Part shown: in pieces, positions 55,119-64,000 of the stretch
Layout of the letters: each line of letters begins with the position of its first letter
Position numbering within the stretch: position 1 is the first letter of the stretch
Source: DATBVX01 sp963696675
Lineage (GTDB): Bacteria > Pseudomonadota > Gammaproteobacteria > Steroidobacterales > Steroidobacteraceae
NCBI GenBank assembly: GCA_963696675.1
Contig: CAVOLM010000018.1
Coordinates: forward strand, 1 to 64,000
Direction of reading: 5' to 3'
DNA length: 64,000 nucleotides
The notes under the pieces: generated by a model
What the model was told of the DNA's origin: nothing
Database searches by the model: none
Seen by the model: the letters and a program-made list of their open reading frames with translations, nothing else
Program-made: the position numbers and the translations under genes

Positions 55119-56892
55119 CTAGGTGAGCCGCGAGAGAATCTCCTGGAAGCGCGGATTCTCGTGCAGGGGCGCGAGGTCATTGTCATTGAGGATCCAGTCG
55201 CGATTGCCGCGGCCGGTACCCACGGCGCGATCGAGAAAATCCAGCGCACGCTCGTACTCACCGCCCAACGCTGCCGTGCAGGCCGCGGTATACAACGTCC
55301 GATAGTCGTTCGGGCGCAGCGAGAGTGCTCGGTCCAGGATGCGATTCGCTTCCTCGCGACGTCCGAGCAGCATGAGCACACCCGCGGCGTGATCGTAGGC
55401 GTAGGCGTCATCCGGCTCGAGCGCCAGGTGCCGTTCGATGGCTTGCCATGAGCGGTGCACCGCACTCTTTTCCCCTTCGCGATCCTTCAGCGCCTGGTAT
55501 TCCTGGATTGCGAGCGTGATGGGCCGATAGTCATCGGGCCGGATCTCAAAGGCCCGTTCGTATTGTTTCGCCGCCTCAGCGTGTTCGCCGCGGCCGGCCC
55601 GGTATTTTCCAAACCAGTAGTGCGCGTTGAAGTCGCGAGGGATCGAGTTCGATGGCGCGTTCAAAGGCTCGCTCGGCTTCCGCCGCGTCGTCCACGAGCT
55701 GCAGGGCGTTGCCACGCGCAACGAACGCATCGCAGAGCCCAGGTGCAAGCTCGATGGCTCGCTGGCTCGCCGCGACTGCATCGGCAGGAGTAGCGCCGCC
55801 GACATCCTGCCGTAGGCGCAACAATTGTGTGAGCACGTCAGCGAGTCCGGCATGGGCATGCGCGAAGGCAGGGTCGAGGCGAATCGCCTGGCGAAAGAGC
55901 TCGACCGCTGCCCGCTGTTCCGTCTCCTTTTCCTTGTTCAGGAGCTGCCGGCCGCGCAGGTAGAAGTCATAGGCGGCGAGGTTGCGCGTCCCCTGACGGT
56001 TGAGGCGCGACGCATCCTCGGCCAGCAACTGAACGCTGAGCGCGTCGACGATGTGGCGTGCGATCTGCTCCTGGACCGCGAAGATATCCGCCACCTTGCG
56101 ATCAAACGTCTGCGACCACAGATGAAACCCATCTGACACCTTGATGAGTTGCGCCGTGATGCGCATCTGATCGCCGGCCTTGCGTACGCTGCCTTCGAGA
56201 AACGACTGGACGTTGAGGAGCCTCCCGACGTCACGGCTGCCCACGGGCTTGTTCTTGAGTTGAAAGGACGCGGAGCGCGAGGCGACACGCAGGCCGTTCA
56301 CCCCGCAGAGCGCATTGATGATTTCCTCGGCGATGCCCTCGCAGAAGTAGTCCTGATCCTTCTCCGCACTCATATCGACGAAGGGAAGGATCGCAACCCG
56401 AGGTTGCGCGGGCGCTGCGGTGCCTGCGGTGCGCGGCCGCGCGGCACGCGCGCCAATCAGACGGTCGAGGAGCAGCGCGACGATCATGACTGCGAGCAAT
56501 ATCAGCATCGATTCGTCCGTCGGACGGTGAAGCACCCACCGGTCCGCGAGCAAGGCAAGTACTGCGAGCGCGATGACGACGAGGAGGATGAGGTCGAGTT
56601 TGCGTCCCAGCGAGGACAGGCCCCCTTTTGCTCGATCCATGAGCAGCTCCCGGGAGGGGCGGCGCTCGGAAACCCATGACCAGATCAACACCAGGGGGAG
56701 GCCAGCCGCGAGCACGTAGATCAGCCATGGCACGAGGCGGTGCACCGACTCGAATGTTTCCCCGACCACCGCCGCCAATTGCACGATGAGCCATGCAAGG
56801 CCGAGGTACGCGGCCGTGACGCGGAAGACGTTGCGTTGCTTCAGCTTTGTGAGGAACTTGAACTCGAACGGGTCAAAGTTCTGGCCGCTCAC
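55119..56892 (-). CDS. Membrane TPR protein with TolB/FlgO-like domain (one frame break)
   Basis: A protein of about 590 residues. It starts with the FLTKLKQRNVFRVTAAYLGLAW signature and has about four hydrophobic helices in residues 20-150. A TolB-N/FlgO-like domain follows (VAILPFVDMSAEKDQDYFCE), then a row of TPRs to the end (FQEILSRLT). The frame breaks near base 55640 within a TPR (AIELDPSR to PRDFNAHYWFGKY). Relatives carry an N-terminal winged helix or adenylate cyclase domain instead; this one has neither. Function unknown. Confidence 0.85.
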
Positions 56893-56904
56893 CGGCTCAC
56901 CTTC

Positions 56905-57603
56905 TTATTTTCTCTTGAGATCCTCGTCGCGCAGGTTGAAGAGTCGCTTGCGATCTTCGTCCGTCATCTGCTGTGCCGAGCTTACCCAGTCCTGACCGAC
57001 GTTCGCTCCCTTCTTCACCGCTGGACGCGCTCCAACGGTTTCGAACCAGCGCTTCACATTGGGGAAGTCATTGAGGTCCTGTCCTTGCCAGTCGTAGCGA
57101 AACACCCAGGGCCAGGCCGCGATATCGGCGATCGAGTACTCACGCGCAAGGTATTCGTATCTCCCGAGCTGCTTGTCCATCACCGTGTACAGGCGTGCGA
57201 CTTCGGTCCGGAAGCGGTGCATCGGGTATTCGATCTTGTCCGGTGCGTAGCGCAGGAAGTGATGCGCCTGTCCGGCCATGGGACCCAGGCCGCCAATCTG
57301 CCAGTACACCCACTGCAGCACGTAGTACTTGCCGTGCAGGTCGGTCGGCAGGAACTTGCCGGTCTTCTCGCCCAGGTATTGAAGGATGGCGCCGGACTCG
57401 AACATGGCGAGGGGCCCGCCCTGCGCATCGTGATCCACGATCGCGGGCATCTTGTTGTTGGGACTCAGTGCCTCGAACTCCGGCTTGAACTGATCGCCCT
57501 TGTTGATGTTCACGGGAATGGCCCGATACTCGAGTCCGCATTCCTCGAGCATGATCGTGATCTTCTTCCCGTTGCCCGTCGGCCAGATATAAGCGTCAAT
57601 CAA
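56905..57603 (-). CDS. Nu-class glutathione S-transferase (YfcG/YghU-like)
   Basis: The 232-residue protein begins MIDAYIWPTGNGKKITIMLE and has NKMPAIVDHDAQGGPLAMFE (cis-Pro glutathione site), the ESGAILQYLGEKTGKFLP helix and WPWVFRYDWQGQDLNDFPN. Nu-class GSTs have disulfide-bond reductase activity toward glutathione-linked substrates. It reads away from the MetF-like gene. Confidence 0.92.
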   Translation of the reverse strand: MIDAYIWPTGNGKKITIMLEECGLEYRAIPVNINKGDQFKPEFEALSPNNKMPAIVDHDAQGGPLAMFESGAILQYLGEKTGKFLPTDLHGKYYVLQWVYWQIGGLGPMAGQAHHFLRYAPDKIEYPMHRFRTEVARLYTVMDKQLGRYEYLAREYSIADIAAWPWVFRYDWQGQDLNDFPNVKRWFETVGARPAVKKGANVGQDWVSSAQQMTDEDRKRLFNLRDEDLKRK

Positions 57604-57735
57604 GTGAAATCCCCTTCAAACCGCCACGCGCTCGCGCCGAGCATACCGCACACTTACCGCGATCGATCCCTCTTTGGATCATCGGCGCAGGTGATTCGGT
57701 TAGTATTTCGCCAACAGGCTTGCAGTTTTTAGCCC

Positions 57736-58620
57736 ATGAGCAAACTCGAAGACAAGATCCGGTCCGGCGGTTTCGTCGTCACCAGCGAGCTCACGCCCCC
57801 GAAGGGCACCGATCTCTCTGAGGTCATCTCCAAGGCGCAGCTCCTCAAGCCCTGGGTGGATGCGCTCAATGTCACGGAATCGCCGCGGGCGCGCATGGCG
57901 ATCGAGCCAAAAGCGGTCGCTCATCTTCTGCTGGATCATGGCGTCGAGCCGATCCTGCAAGTGACGGCGCGCGACCGCAATCGCATCGCGCTGCAGGCGG
58001 ACCTGCTGGGTGCGGCGGTGCTTGGCATCGAGAACGTGGTCTTCATGAGCGGCGATTCTCTAGGCGGGGGCGATCATCCGGAGGCAAAGCCGGTGTTCGA
58101 TTTGTTTGCCACCGAAATGCTGAACATGGCGCGCGCGCTGGTTGGCGGCCACGACATGGCGGGAAACGCACTGAAGGGTGCGCCGCAGCTGTTCCTCGGT
58201 GCCGTAACCAACCCAGGTGCGACCGAGTTTGCGCGCGAAGTGGAAAACACGCGTCGCAAGATCGACGCTGGCGCACAGTTCCTGCAGACACAGGCCCTTT
58301 ACGAGGCCTCGTCGCTGGAACGATTTCTCGACGCATTGAAACCCGATGGCGTTGCGATCCTCGCGGGTATCATCCCGCTCAAGTCAGCGAAGATGGCCCA
58401 CTGGTTGAACGACAAGGTCCCGGGTATTCGCGTGCCCGATGCACTGATCGGGCAGATGGACCGCGCCGCTGACACCTCGAGTGAGGTCGAGAATGGCGTC
58501 GAGATTGCAGCGCAGGTGATTCGCGACGTGCGCCCGCTGTGCGCGGGCGTTCATGTCATGGGCCTCGGCTGGGAAGATCACATCCCCGCAATCCTGAGCG
58601 CGAGCGCATTGCGCACCTGA
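57736..58620 (+). CDS. Methylenetetrahydrofolate reductase family protein
   Basis: The 294-residue protein has the MTHFR barrel: VVTSELTPPKGTDLSEV at the start, LNVTESPRARM, LQVTARDRNR, the FAD-contacting VVFMSGD and GAQFLQTQALYEASSLERF. Close to MetF but from the group often found outside methionine operons, so electron donor and substrate need care. No frame break. Confidence 0.87.
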   Translation: MSKLEDKIRSGGFVVTSELTPPKGTDLSEVISKAQLLKPWVDALNVTESPRARMAIEPKAVAHLLLDHGVEPILQVTARDRNRIALQADLLGAAVLGIENVVFMSGDSLGGGDHPEAKPVFDLFATEMLNMARALVGGHDMAGNALKGAPQLFLGAVTNPGATEFAREVENTRRKIDAGAQFLQTQALYEASSLERFLDALKPDGVAILAGIIPLKSAKMAHWLNDKVPGIRVPDALIGQMDRAADTSSEVENGVEIAAQVIRDVRPLCAGVHVMGLGWEDHIPAILSASALRT

Positions 58621-58626
58621 TCGGAC

Positions 58627-59754
58627 TTACTCGCCGCGGGCCACCAGACCTGCGACAGCCGAGTCGTCCGCGGTGGTGCGTCCCCGGCGCGCCTCGCGTT
58701 CCGCTTTGAGCAGCTCGCGCTTGCGTTCGATTCCCCAGCGATAGCCGCCGATTCCACCACCGGTCTGCACGACACGGTGGCACGGCACGATGAGCGCTAC
58801 GGGATTTGCGCCGCAAGCGCTGCCAACCGCCCGGATCGCCTCGGGGCGTCCGATGCTTCGCGCCACTTCGGCATAGCTGCGAGTGCGACCCGCGGGAATC
58901 TTCTGCAATGCGCGCCACACCTGCTGCTGGAACGCGGTGCCGCGGATGTCGAGCGGGAGGCTCAAGTGCGGCGCGCGACCTTCCGCAAGCCGAACCACGC
59001 CTCGTACCCAGTCCGCGTGCTCACGATCGTTGCGATCGATCGAGGCGCCGCTGAATTCCCCGCGCAGCAATCCTTCGAGTGCGACGTCGTCATCGCCGAG
59101 CTGGACGGCACAGATGCCTTTTGTGGTGGATGCGACCAGCAGGCGACCGAGGGCACTCGGCACGATGGAAAAGCGGATCTGCTCGCCACGACCGCGGTCC
59201 TTGTAGCGCCGCGGCGTCATGCCGATGGCACGAGCCGCGCGCTCGTAAACCCGGCTCGATGAACTGAATCCTGACGCATAGATCGCGTCCGTGACCGAGG
59301 CACCGTCCTGAAGGGCGAGCTTGAGCTGATTCATTCGCACTGCCTCCGCATAGGCGAGGGGAGAGACACCGACGTATTGCTTGAAGACGCGCTGCAGATG
59401 CGCCGGAGAAAACGAAAAACGCTTGCCGAGCCGGGCGAGCGTGAGCGTCTCATCGTGCGCGCTACGAATGTAATGACAAACACTCAGCACACGCTCCGCG
59501 GTGGGATCGCGCAGGTGGCTGCGATCGGGCTGGCAGCGCTTGCAGGCACGAAATCCGGCCTGGCGCGCCAGCTCGGGCGCAGAGAAGAACTGCACGTTCT
59601 TGCGATGCGGTTTGCGGGCTGGACAGGACGGTCGGCAATAAATGCCCGTGGTACGCACGGCGAATACGAAGCGCCCGTCGTACTCCGTGTCCCGCTCGAG
59701 GCACGCGCGCCAGAGCGCGTCCGCAGTGTCGATTCGTGAAAGTTCTGTATTCAT
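58627..59754 (-). CDS. ada: Bifunctional Ada: transcription activator and O6-methylguanine-DNA methyltransferase
   Basis: The 375-residue protein has the full Ada layout. First is an N-terminal methyl-phosphotriester domain with four zinc Cys (GIYCRPSCPAR ... ACKRCQPD). An AraC helix-turn-helix (LTLARLGKRFSFSPAHLQRVF) follows. Last is a C-terminal methyltransferase with acceptor Cys in VALIVPCHRVV. When the first domain accepts a methyl from DNA it becomes an activator of the adaptive response. It converges on the MetF-like gene. Confidence 0.96.
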   Translation of the reverse strand: MNTELSRIDTADALWRACLERDTEYDGRFVFAVRTTGIYCRPSCPARKPHRKNVQFFSAPELARQAGFRACKRCQPDRSHLRDPTAERVLSVCHYIRSAHDETLTLARLGKRFSFSPAHLQRVFKQYVGVSPLAYAEAVRMNQLKLALQDGASVTDAIYASGFSSSSRVYERAARAIGMTPRRYKDRGRGEQIRFSIVPSALGRLLVASTTKGICAVQLGDDDVALEGLLRGEFSGASIDRNDREHADWVRGVVRLAEGRAPHLSLPLDIRGTAFQQQVWRALQKIPAGRTRSYAEVARSIGRPEAIRAVGSACGANPVALIVPCHRVVQTGGGIGGYRWGIERKRELLKAEREARRGRTTADDSAVAGLVARGE

Positions 59755-59952
59755 GGCGGGCTAAGGTACGGCAGGGTTCCGGGCGGTTCCATCCGGATCG
59801 TGCGGAGATATTCGTCGGTGGGTTTTACAGTCCCCGGAGATGGCGCCAGGCCCGGTCTTCACAAGCCCTTGAACGTGGAGCCCGTGCGCTTTCTGGCCCC
59901 GGGCTTGCATCGCATTTCTCCGAGCAGATTGGGTGTCAGGTCAGGAGCGAGA

Positions 59953-60492
59953 ATGAAGGGAAGGAAGTCGGGAGCCGATGAGGGCTCACCGATGTCTCAG
60001 CTTGTGTTAAGTCAACTGCTGGGTCAACGACTCGTGGGCCCCGGTGTGCCGACCGATCGTCGCTCCACGTCGGACCGGCGCCAGCTCACTTTCCGGTCGG
60101 TTCTCTATGGCGGCTTTCGGCCGCGTCGGCGCTCCCAGCGAAGGATGGAAGATCACGCACTGCCGGTGGTCGACTGGCATGAATCGCATCTGCTCGCCAT
60201 TGCGATCGCAATCCTGCTGCTCTCGTTCGCCGATGCCTTCCTCACGATCAACCTCCTGCTCCTCGGCGCCGAGGAAGCGAACCCGTTGATGGCTGCGCTC
60301 TTCTATCGTGACGTGGCGATGTTTGCGGTCGTGAAGATGGCATTGACCGGCGGCGGTGTGATCCTGCTCGTCGCGCTGTCGCGCCTGAAGCTCTTCGGGC
60401 GCATCAAGGTGGTGCAAGGTCTCTATGCGACGCTGGTCATCTACGTGATCCTGGTGCTCTACGAACTCTCGATGTTCGCGACGCTGACCTGA
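59953..60492 (+). CDS. Membrane protein with DUF5658-like domain
   Basis: The 179-residue protein has a basic N-terminal region (RRSTSDRRQLTF, RPRRRSQRR) and three hydrophobic helices after residue 75. It contains DAFLTINLLLLGAEEANPLM, the mark of DUF5658-type small membrane proteins. The start at 59953 follows AGGAG; the frame is open upstream to 59800. Function unknown. Confidence 0.7.
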   Translation: MKGRKSGADEGSPMSQLVLSQLLGQRLVGPGVPTDRRSTSDRRQLTFRSVLYGGFRPRRRSQRRMEDHALPVVDWHESHLLAIAIAILLLSFADAFLTINLLLLGAEEANPLMAALFYRDVAMFAVVKMALTGGGVILLVALSRLKLFGRIKVVQGLYATLVIYVILVLYELSMFATLT

Positions 60493-60630
60493 TGCCCGGG
60501 GCTCTCTTGAGCCCTCTTGCTTTTCCGCCCCTGAACTCCAAGTCTTGAGCCGCGGCGCGTTTCTCAAGCGCACCGGCTTCAGCTACACTACCGCGCCCCG
60601 AATGCTTCCCAGGCCATTGATTTTCAAGCA

Positions 60631-63509
60631 ATGACAGACTCCCTGCGCGACCAGTACGCGAGCTCACCGCTGTATGGCGGTAACGCTCCGTTCGTCGAAG
60701 CGCTCTATGAGAGTTTTCTGCTCGACCCGCAGTCCGTGGCGCCGGAATGGCGCGAATACTTCACGCGCCTGAGAGCAGGCGCGGGCAGCGAGATTCCGCA
60801 CGGCCCGATCATCGCCGAGCTCCTGGAGCGGGCGAAGGAGCCACGGCCGGTGGCCTCCACGGACAGCCACGAGGCGAGCGCCAAGCAGGGCGCCGTTTCG
60901 CGCCTCATCCAGGTCTATGCGAATCGTGGGCACCTGATCGCCAACCTCGACCCGCTCGGCCTGGTGCAGCGTCCGGTGCCGCGCGTGCTCGAGCTCGAAT
61001 ATTTCGGTCTCTCGAGCGCCGACCTCGATTCGGAGTTCTTTACGGGCAGCCGCACCGCGGCCATCCCGCGCTTCATGAAGCTGCGCGACATCCTGGCGCA
61101 GCTGAGGCACATCTACTGCGAGCACGATCGGCGCCGAGTTCGCGCACGTGTCCGATTCCGAGGAGCGCCTGTGGCTGCAGGATCGCTACCAGGATGGACG
61201 CGTGCTGCATCAGTTCAGCGCCGAGGAGAAGCGCGGCATCCTGTGGCAACTGACGGCTGCCGAAGGCCTGGAACGCTACCTGCACACCAAGTACGTCGGT
61301 CAGAAGCGTTTTTCGCTCGAAGGCGGCGACAGTCTCATCCCGCTGCTCGATGACCTGATCCAGCAGGGCGGCGTGAGCGGCGTGGAAGAGAGCGTGCTCG
61401 GCATGGCACATCGCGGCCGGCTCAATGTGCTCGTGAACCTGCTCGGCAAATCGCCGGCGAGCCTGTTCTCGGAGTTCGAGGGCAAATACGAGGGCGATCC
61501 AAGCAAGGGCTCGGACGACGTCAAGTACCACAAGGGATTCTCCGCGGACCTCAAGACGCCGGGCGGCAACGTGCACGTCGCACTCGCGTTCAACCCGTCA
61601 CATCTCGAAGTCGTGAATCCGGTGGTCGAGGGCTCGGTGCGTGCGCGGCAGGAGCGGCGCGGCGACACTGATGGCGACAAGATCCTGCCGGTGCTGATGC
61701 ACGGCGACGCGGCGTTTGCCGGCCAGGGCGTGGTGATGGAGACCCTGCAGCTCTCGCAGGCGCGCGGTTTCTACACCGGCGGCACGGTGCACATCCTCAT
61801 CAACAACCAGATCGGCTTCACGACCAGCGATCCACGCGACTGCCGCTCGACGCACTACTCGAGCGATGTCGCCAAGATGATCGAAGCGCCGATCTTCCAC
61901 GTAAACGGCGATGATCCGGAGGCGGTCGTCTTCGTCACGCGGCTCGCGCTCGAATACCGCATGCGCTTTCACAAGGACATCGTGATCGATCTGGTCTGCT
62001 ACCGGCGCCACGGTCACAACGAGGCGGACGAGCCGGCAGCTACGCAGCCGATGATGTACCAGGCGATTCGCAAGCATCCGAGCACGCGCAAGATCTACGC
62101 GGACCGTCTCGTTGCAGAAGGGCTGCTGAGCGATGACGAAGCGAACGGAATCGTCGAGCAATATCGTCGCGGGCTCGATGAGGGCAAGCCGCAGGCGCGC
62201 GCATCGCTCGGCCTCATCGGCAACAAGTACACGGTCGACTGGACGCGCTATCTCAACGCCGACTGGCACGAGAGCGTGCGCACGGCGGTCGATCTGTCGA
62301 CGCTGCGGACAGTCGGCAAACGCCTGACGACGGTTCCTGAGGGCTTTACGCTTCATCCGCGCGTCGCGCAGGTGATCTCCAATCGTGAAAAGATGCTGGC
62401 GGGCGAGCTGCCGCTCGACTGGGGCTGCGCGGAGACGCTGGCCTACGCCACGCTGCTCAAGGAAGGATCTGCGGTGCGGCTCGTCGGCCAGGACAGCGCG
62501 CGCGGCACGTTCTTTCATCGACACGCCGTGCTGCACGATCAGCGCAGCGGCGACACGTTCATTCCGCTGCAGACTATCGGGGAGCGCAAGACCCGCTTCG
62601 CCGTGATCGACTCGGTACTTTCCGAGGAAGCGGTCATGGGCTTCGAGTATGGCTTTTCGACCACCGATCCGGCGACGCTCGATGTGTGGGAAGGCCAGTT
62701 CGGCGATTTCGCCAATGGCGCGCAGGTGATCATCGATCAGTTCATCAGCTCGGGCGAAGCGAAGTGGGGCCGGCTCTGCGGCCTGACGCTGTTCCTGCCG
62801 CACGGCTATGAAGGGCAGGGGCCGGAGCATTCATCCGCACGCCTCGAACGCTTTCTGCAACTGTGCGCCGAGAACAACATGCAGGTGTGCGTGCCGTCGA
62901 CGCCGGCGCAGATGTTCCACATGCTGCGCCGGCAGATGGTGCGTTCGTTCCGCAAGCCGCTGATCGTGATGACGCCGAAGAGCCTGCTGCGTCACAAGCA
63001 GTCGGTGTCCGAGCTCGCCGAGCTCACCGAGGGCCGGTTCAGCACGATCATCGACGATGCGGCGGAGCGCGCCGCCGGCCAGGTGCAGCGGGTCGTGTTC
63101 TGCAGCGGCAAGGTGTATTTCGACCTGCTCGAGCAACGCACCAAGCACCAGCTGCGCGACATTCCGCTGGTCCGCATCGAGCAGCTCTATCCGTTCCCGA
63201 CCGAGGAATACGCGGCGGTTCTCAGGCGCTATCCGAATGCGCACGAGATCGTGTGGTGCCAGGAAGAGCCGCAGAACCAGGGCGCGTGGTACCAGATCCG
63301 CCATCGGCTGCAAGGCCCGCTGAGCGCAGGTCACACGCTGTCTGTATGCGGGTCGCGCGCCGGCCGCTGCGCCCGCGACGGGCATTCACCAGCTGCATGA
63401 AGAGCAGCAGCTCGCGCTCGTCGAGGCCGCGTTGCGAGCCACTGCCACTGAAGACACCGCCCAGGAAACGGCGCGCCTCAAGACCATCGCGATCAGGAAG
63501 AGCTCATGA
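60631..63509 (+). CDS. sucA: 2-oxoglutarate dehydrogenase E1 component (two frame breaks)
   Basis: SucA decarboxylates 2-oxoglutarate with thiamine diphosphate in the TCA cycle. It starts MTDSLRDQYASSPLYGGNA. It contains ESVLGMAHRGRLNVLVNLLG, the ThDP pocket MHGDAAFAGQGVV and NNQIGFTTSDPRD, and the HGYEGQGPEHSSARLERFLQ region. One extra base near 61127 separates IYCEH from IGAEFAHVSDSEERLWL. A second break near 63340 leads to the true end (RLKTIAIRKSS) at 63509. The stop overlaps the sucB ATG by four bases. Confidence 0.96.
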
Positions 63510-64000
63510 GCATCGAAGTCCGAGTGCCTCAACTGCCGGAATCCGTGGCAGACGCGACGCTGGTGGCCTGGCACAAGAAACCGGGCGATGCCGTGCAGCG
63601 CGACGAGAACCTCGTCGATCTCGAGACCGACAAGGTCGTGCTGGAGGTGCCTGCGCCTATGGCTGGTATCGTCAAGGAGCTGAAGGTCGATAACGGCGCG
63701 ACCGTCACCAGCGGTCAGGTGCTCGCGATTCTCGAGGAAGGCGCCGTCGCTGCGCCCTCCAAACCCTCCGCGCCGAAAGCGGGAGCGCCCGCGGCCAAGA
63801 GTGCTGCTGCCGCACCGCCCGTCGCCGCGCGCTGCCGCGGAGACGGCCAGGCCGAAAGACGATGGCTCGGCAGCGAAACTGAGCCCGTCGGTGCGGCGCA
63901 TGGTCGAAGAGAACCGGCTCAATCCGACACAGATCGCAGGTTCCGGCAGAGATGGGCGCATCACCAAGTCGGACGTCGTGAATTACATGGGACAGAAGCC
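63506..64000 (+). CDS. sucB: Dihydrolipoyllysine succinyltransferase E2 (3' end missing, one frame break)
   Basis: The start of the E2 subunit of 2-oxoglutarate dehydrogenase. The lipoyl domain has the modified lysine in LETDKVVLEVPAP (about residue 43). An Ala/Pro-rich linker follows, then the E3-binding domain (LSPSVRRMVEENRLNPTQIA). The frame breaks near base 63830 in the linker. The catalytic domain lies beyond the window. It is coupled to sucA. Confidence 0.95.
   Translation, partial: MSIEVRVPQLPESVADATLVAWHKKPGDAVQRDENLVDLETDKVVLEVPAPMAGIVKELKVDNGATVTSGQVLAILEEGAVAAPSKPSAPKAGAPAAKSAAAAPPVAARCRGDGQAERRWLGSETEPVGAAHGRREPAQSDTDRRFRQRWAHHQVGRRELHGTEA

Noticed and set aside
61598..62830. 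A 410-residue minus-strand open frame opposite sucA
   Set aside because: Shadow of the conserved sucA codons; composition and lack of start signals show it is not a gene.

Overview
The window is GC-rich bacterial DNA, densely coding on both strands. Its content points to a gammaproteobacterium: infB-rbfA-truB-rpsO-pnp, gluQ-dksA, aat, an ftsK-lolA-rarA-serS run, a PhaR regulator, LolA, RarA and sucA-sucB. I would place it near the Xanthomonadales/Steroidobacterales from the style of the TPR/TolB-like proteins and the DksA, but this is inference and no 16S rRNA is present.

Layout. Positions 1-5195 (+): end of infB, then rbfA, truB, rpsO, pnp. Positions 5202-5351: a large inverted repeat between convergent pnp and phaR. 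Positions 5355-10727 (-): phaR, gluQ, dksA, aat, a GNAT/FemAB-like gene, trxB. Positions 10884-18038 (+): ald, ftsK, lolA, a VanZ-like gene, rarA, serS. Positions 18064-19660 (-): a periplasmic di-heme protein under a c-di-GMP (GEMM-I) riboswitch. Positions 19978-28889 (-): a compact heme operon hemA, hemC(D), hemB, hemL, a sensor kinase, a response regulator, hemE and hemN, preceded by a Fur-like box. The same 15-base box lies before a TonB-dependent siderophore receptor near 35190. Positions 29067-44826: MAPEG, a GST, TPR proteins, a PLD lipoprotein, ligAB, a two-domain esterase, a MarR-EmrA-EmrB efflux operon, a phosphatase and a peroxiredoxin. Positions 45432-53113: three-part accessory zone built around tRNA genes. 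Positions 53181-64000: small unknown proteins, a ceramidase-like membrane protein, a TPR/TolB-like protein, a GST, a MetF-like gene, ada, a DUF5658-like protein and sucA-sucB (sucB cut by the window end).

The most unusual structure is the repeated pattern tRNA gene, small cargo, copy of that tRNA's 3' part. It occurs at tRNA-Ser (cargo: a GST), at tRNA-Ala (cargo: a winged-helix/hydrolase fusion) and twice in tandem at tRNA-Arg(CCT) (cargo: an AbrB-Doc toxin-antitoxin pair, then HigBA plus an HTH/nucleotidyltransferase pair). No integrase gene is visible in any interval. These look like tRNA-targeted mini-islands carrying single genes or addiction modules.

Caution on sequence quality: around 20 conserved genes or gene parts show single-base frame breaks, including essential ones (serS, ftsK, hemB, hemL, sucA). 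This is far more than a living genome could carry, so most are probably indel errors of the assembly. I annotate each such gene over its full extent and give the approximate break. Coordinates inside such genes are sound as positions, but the translated products need correction.
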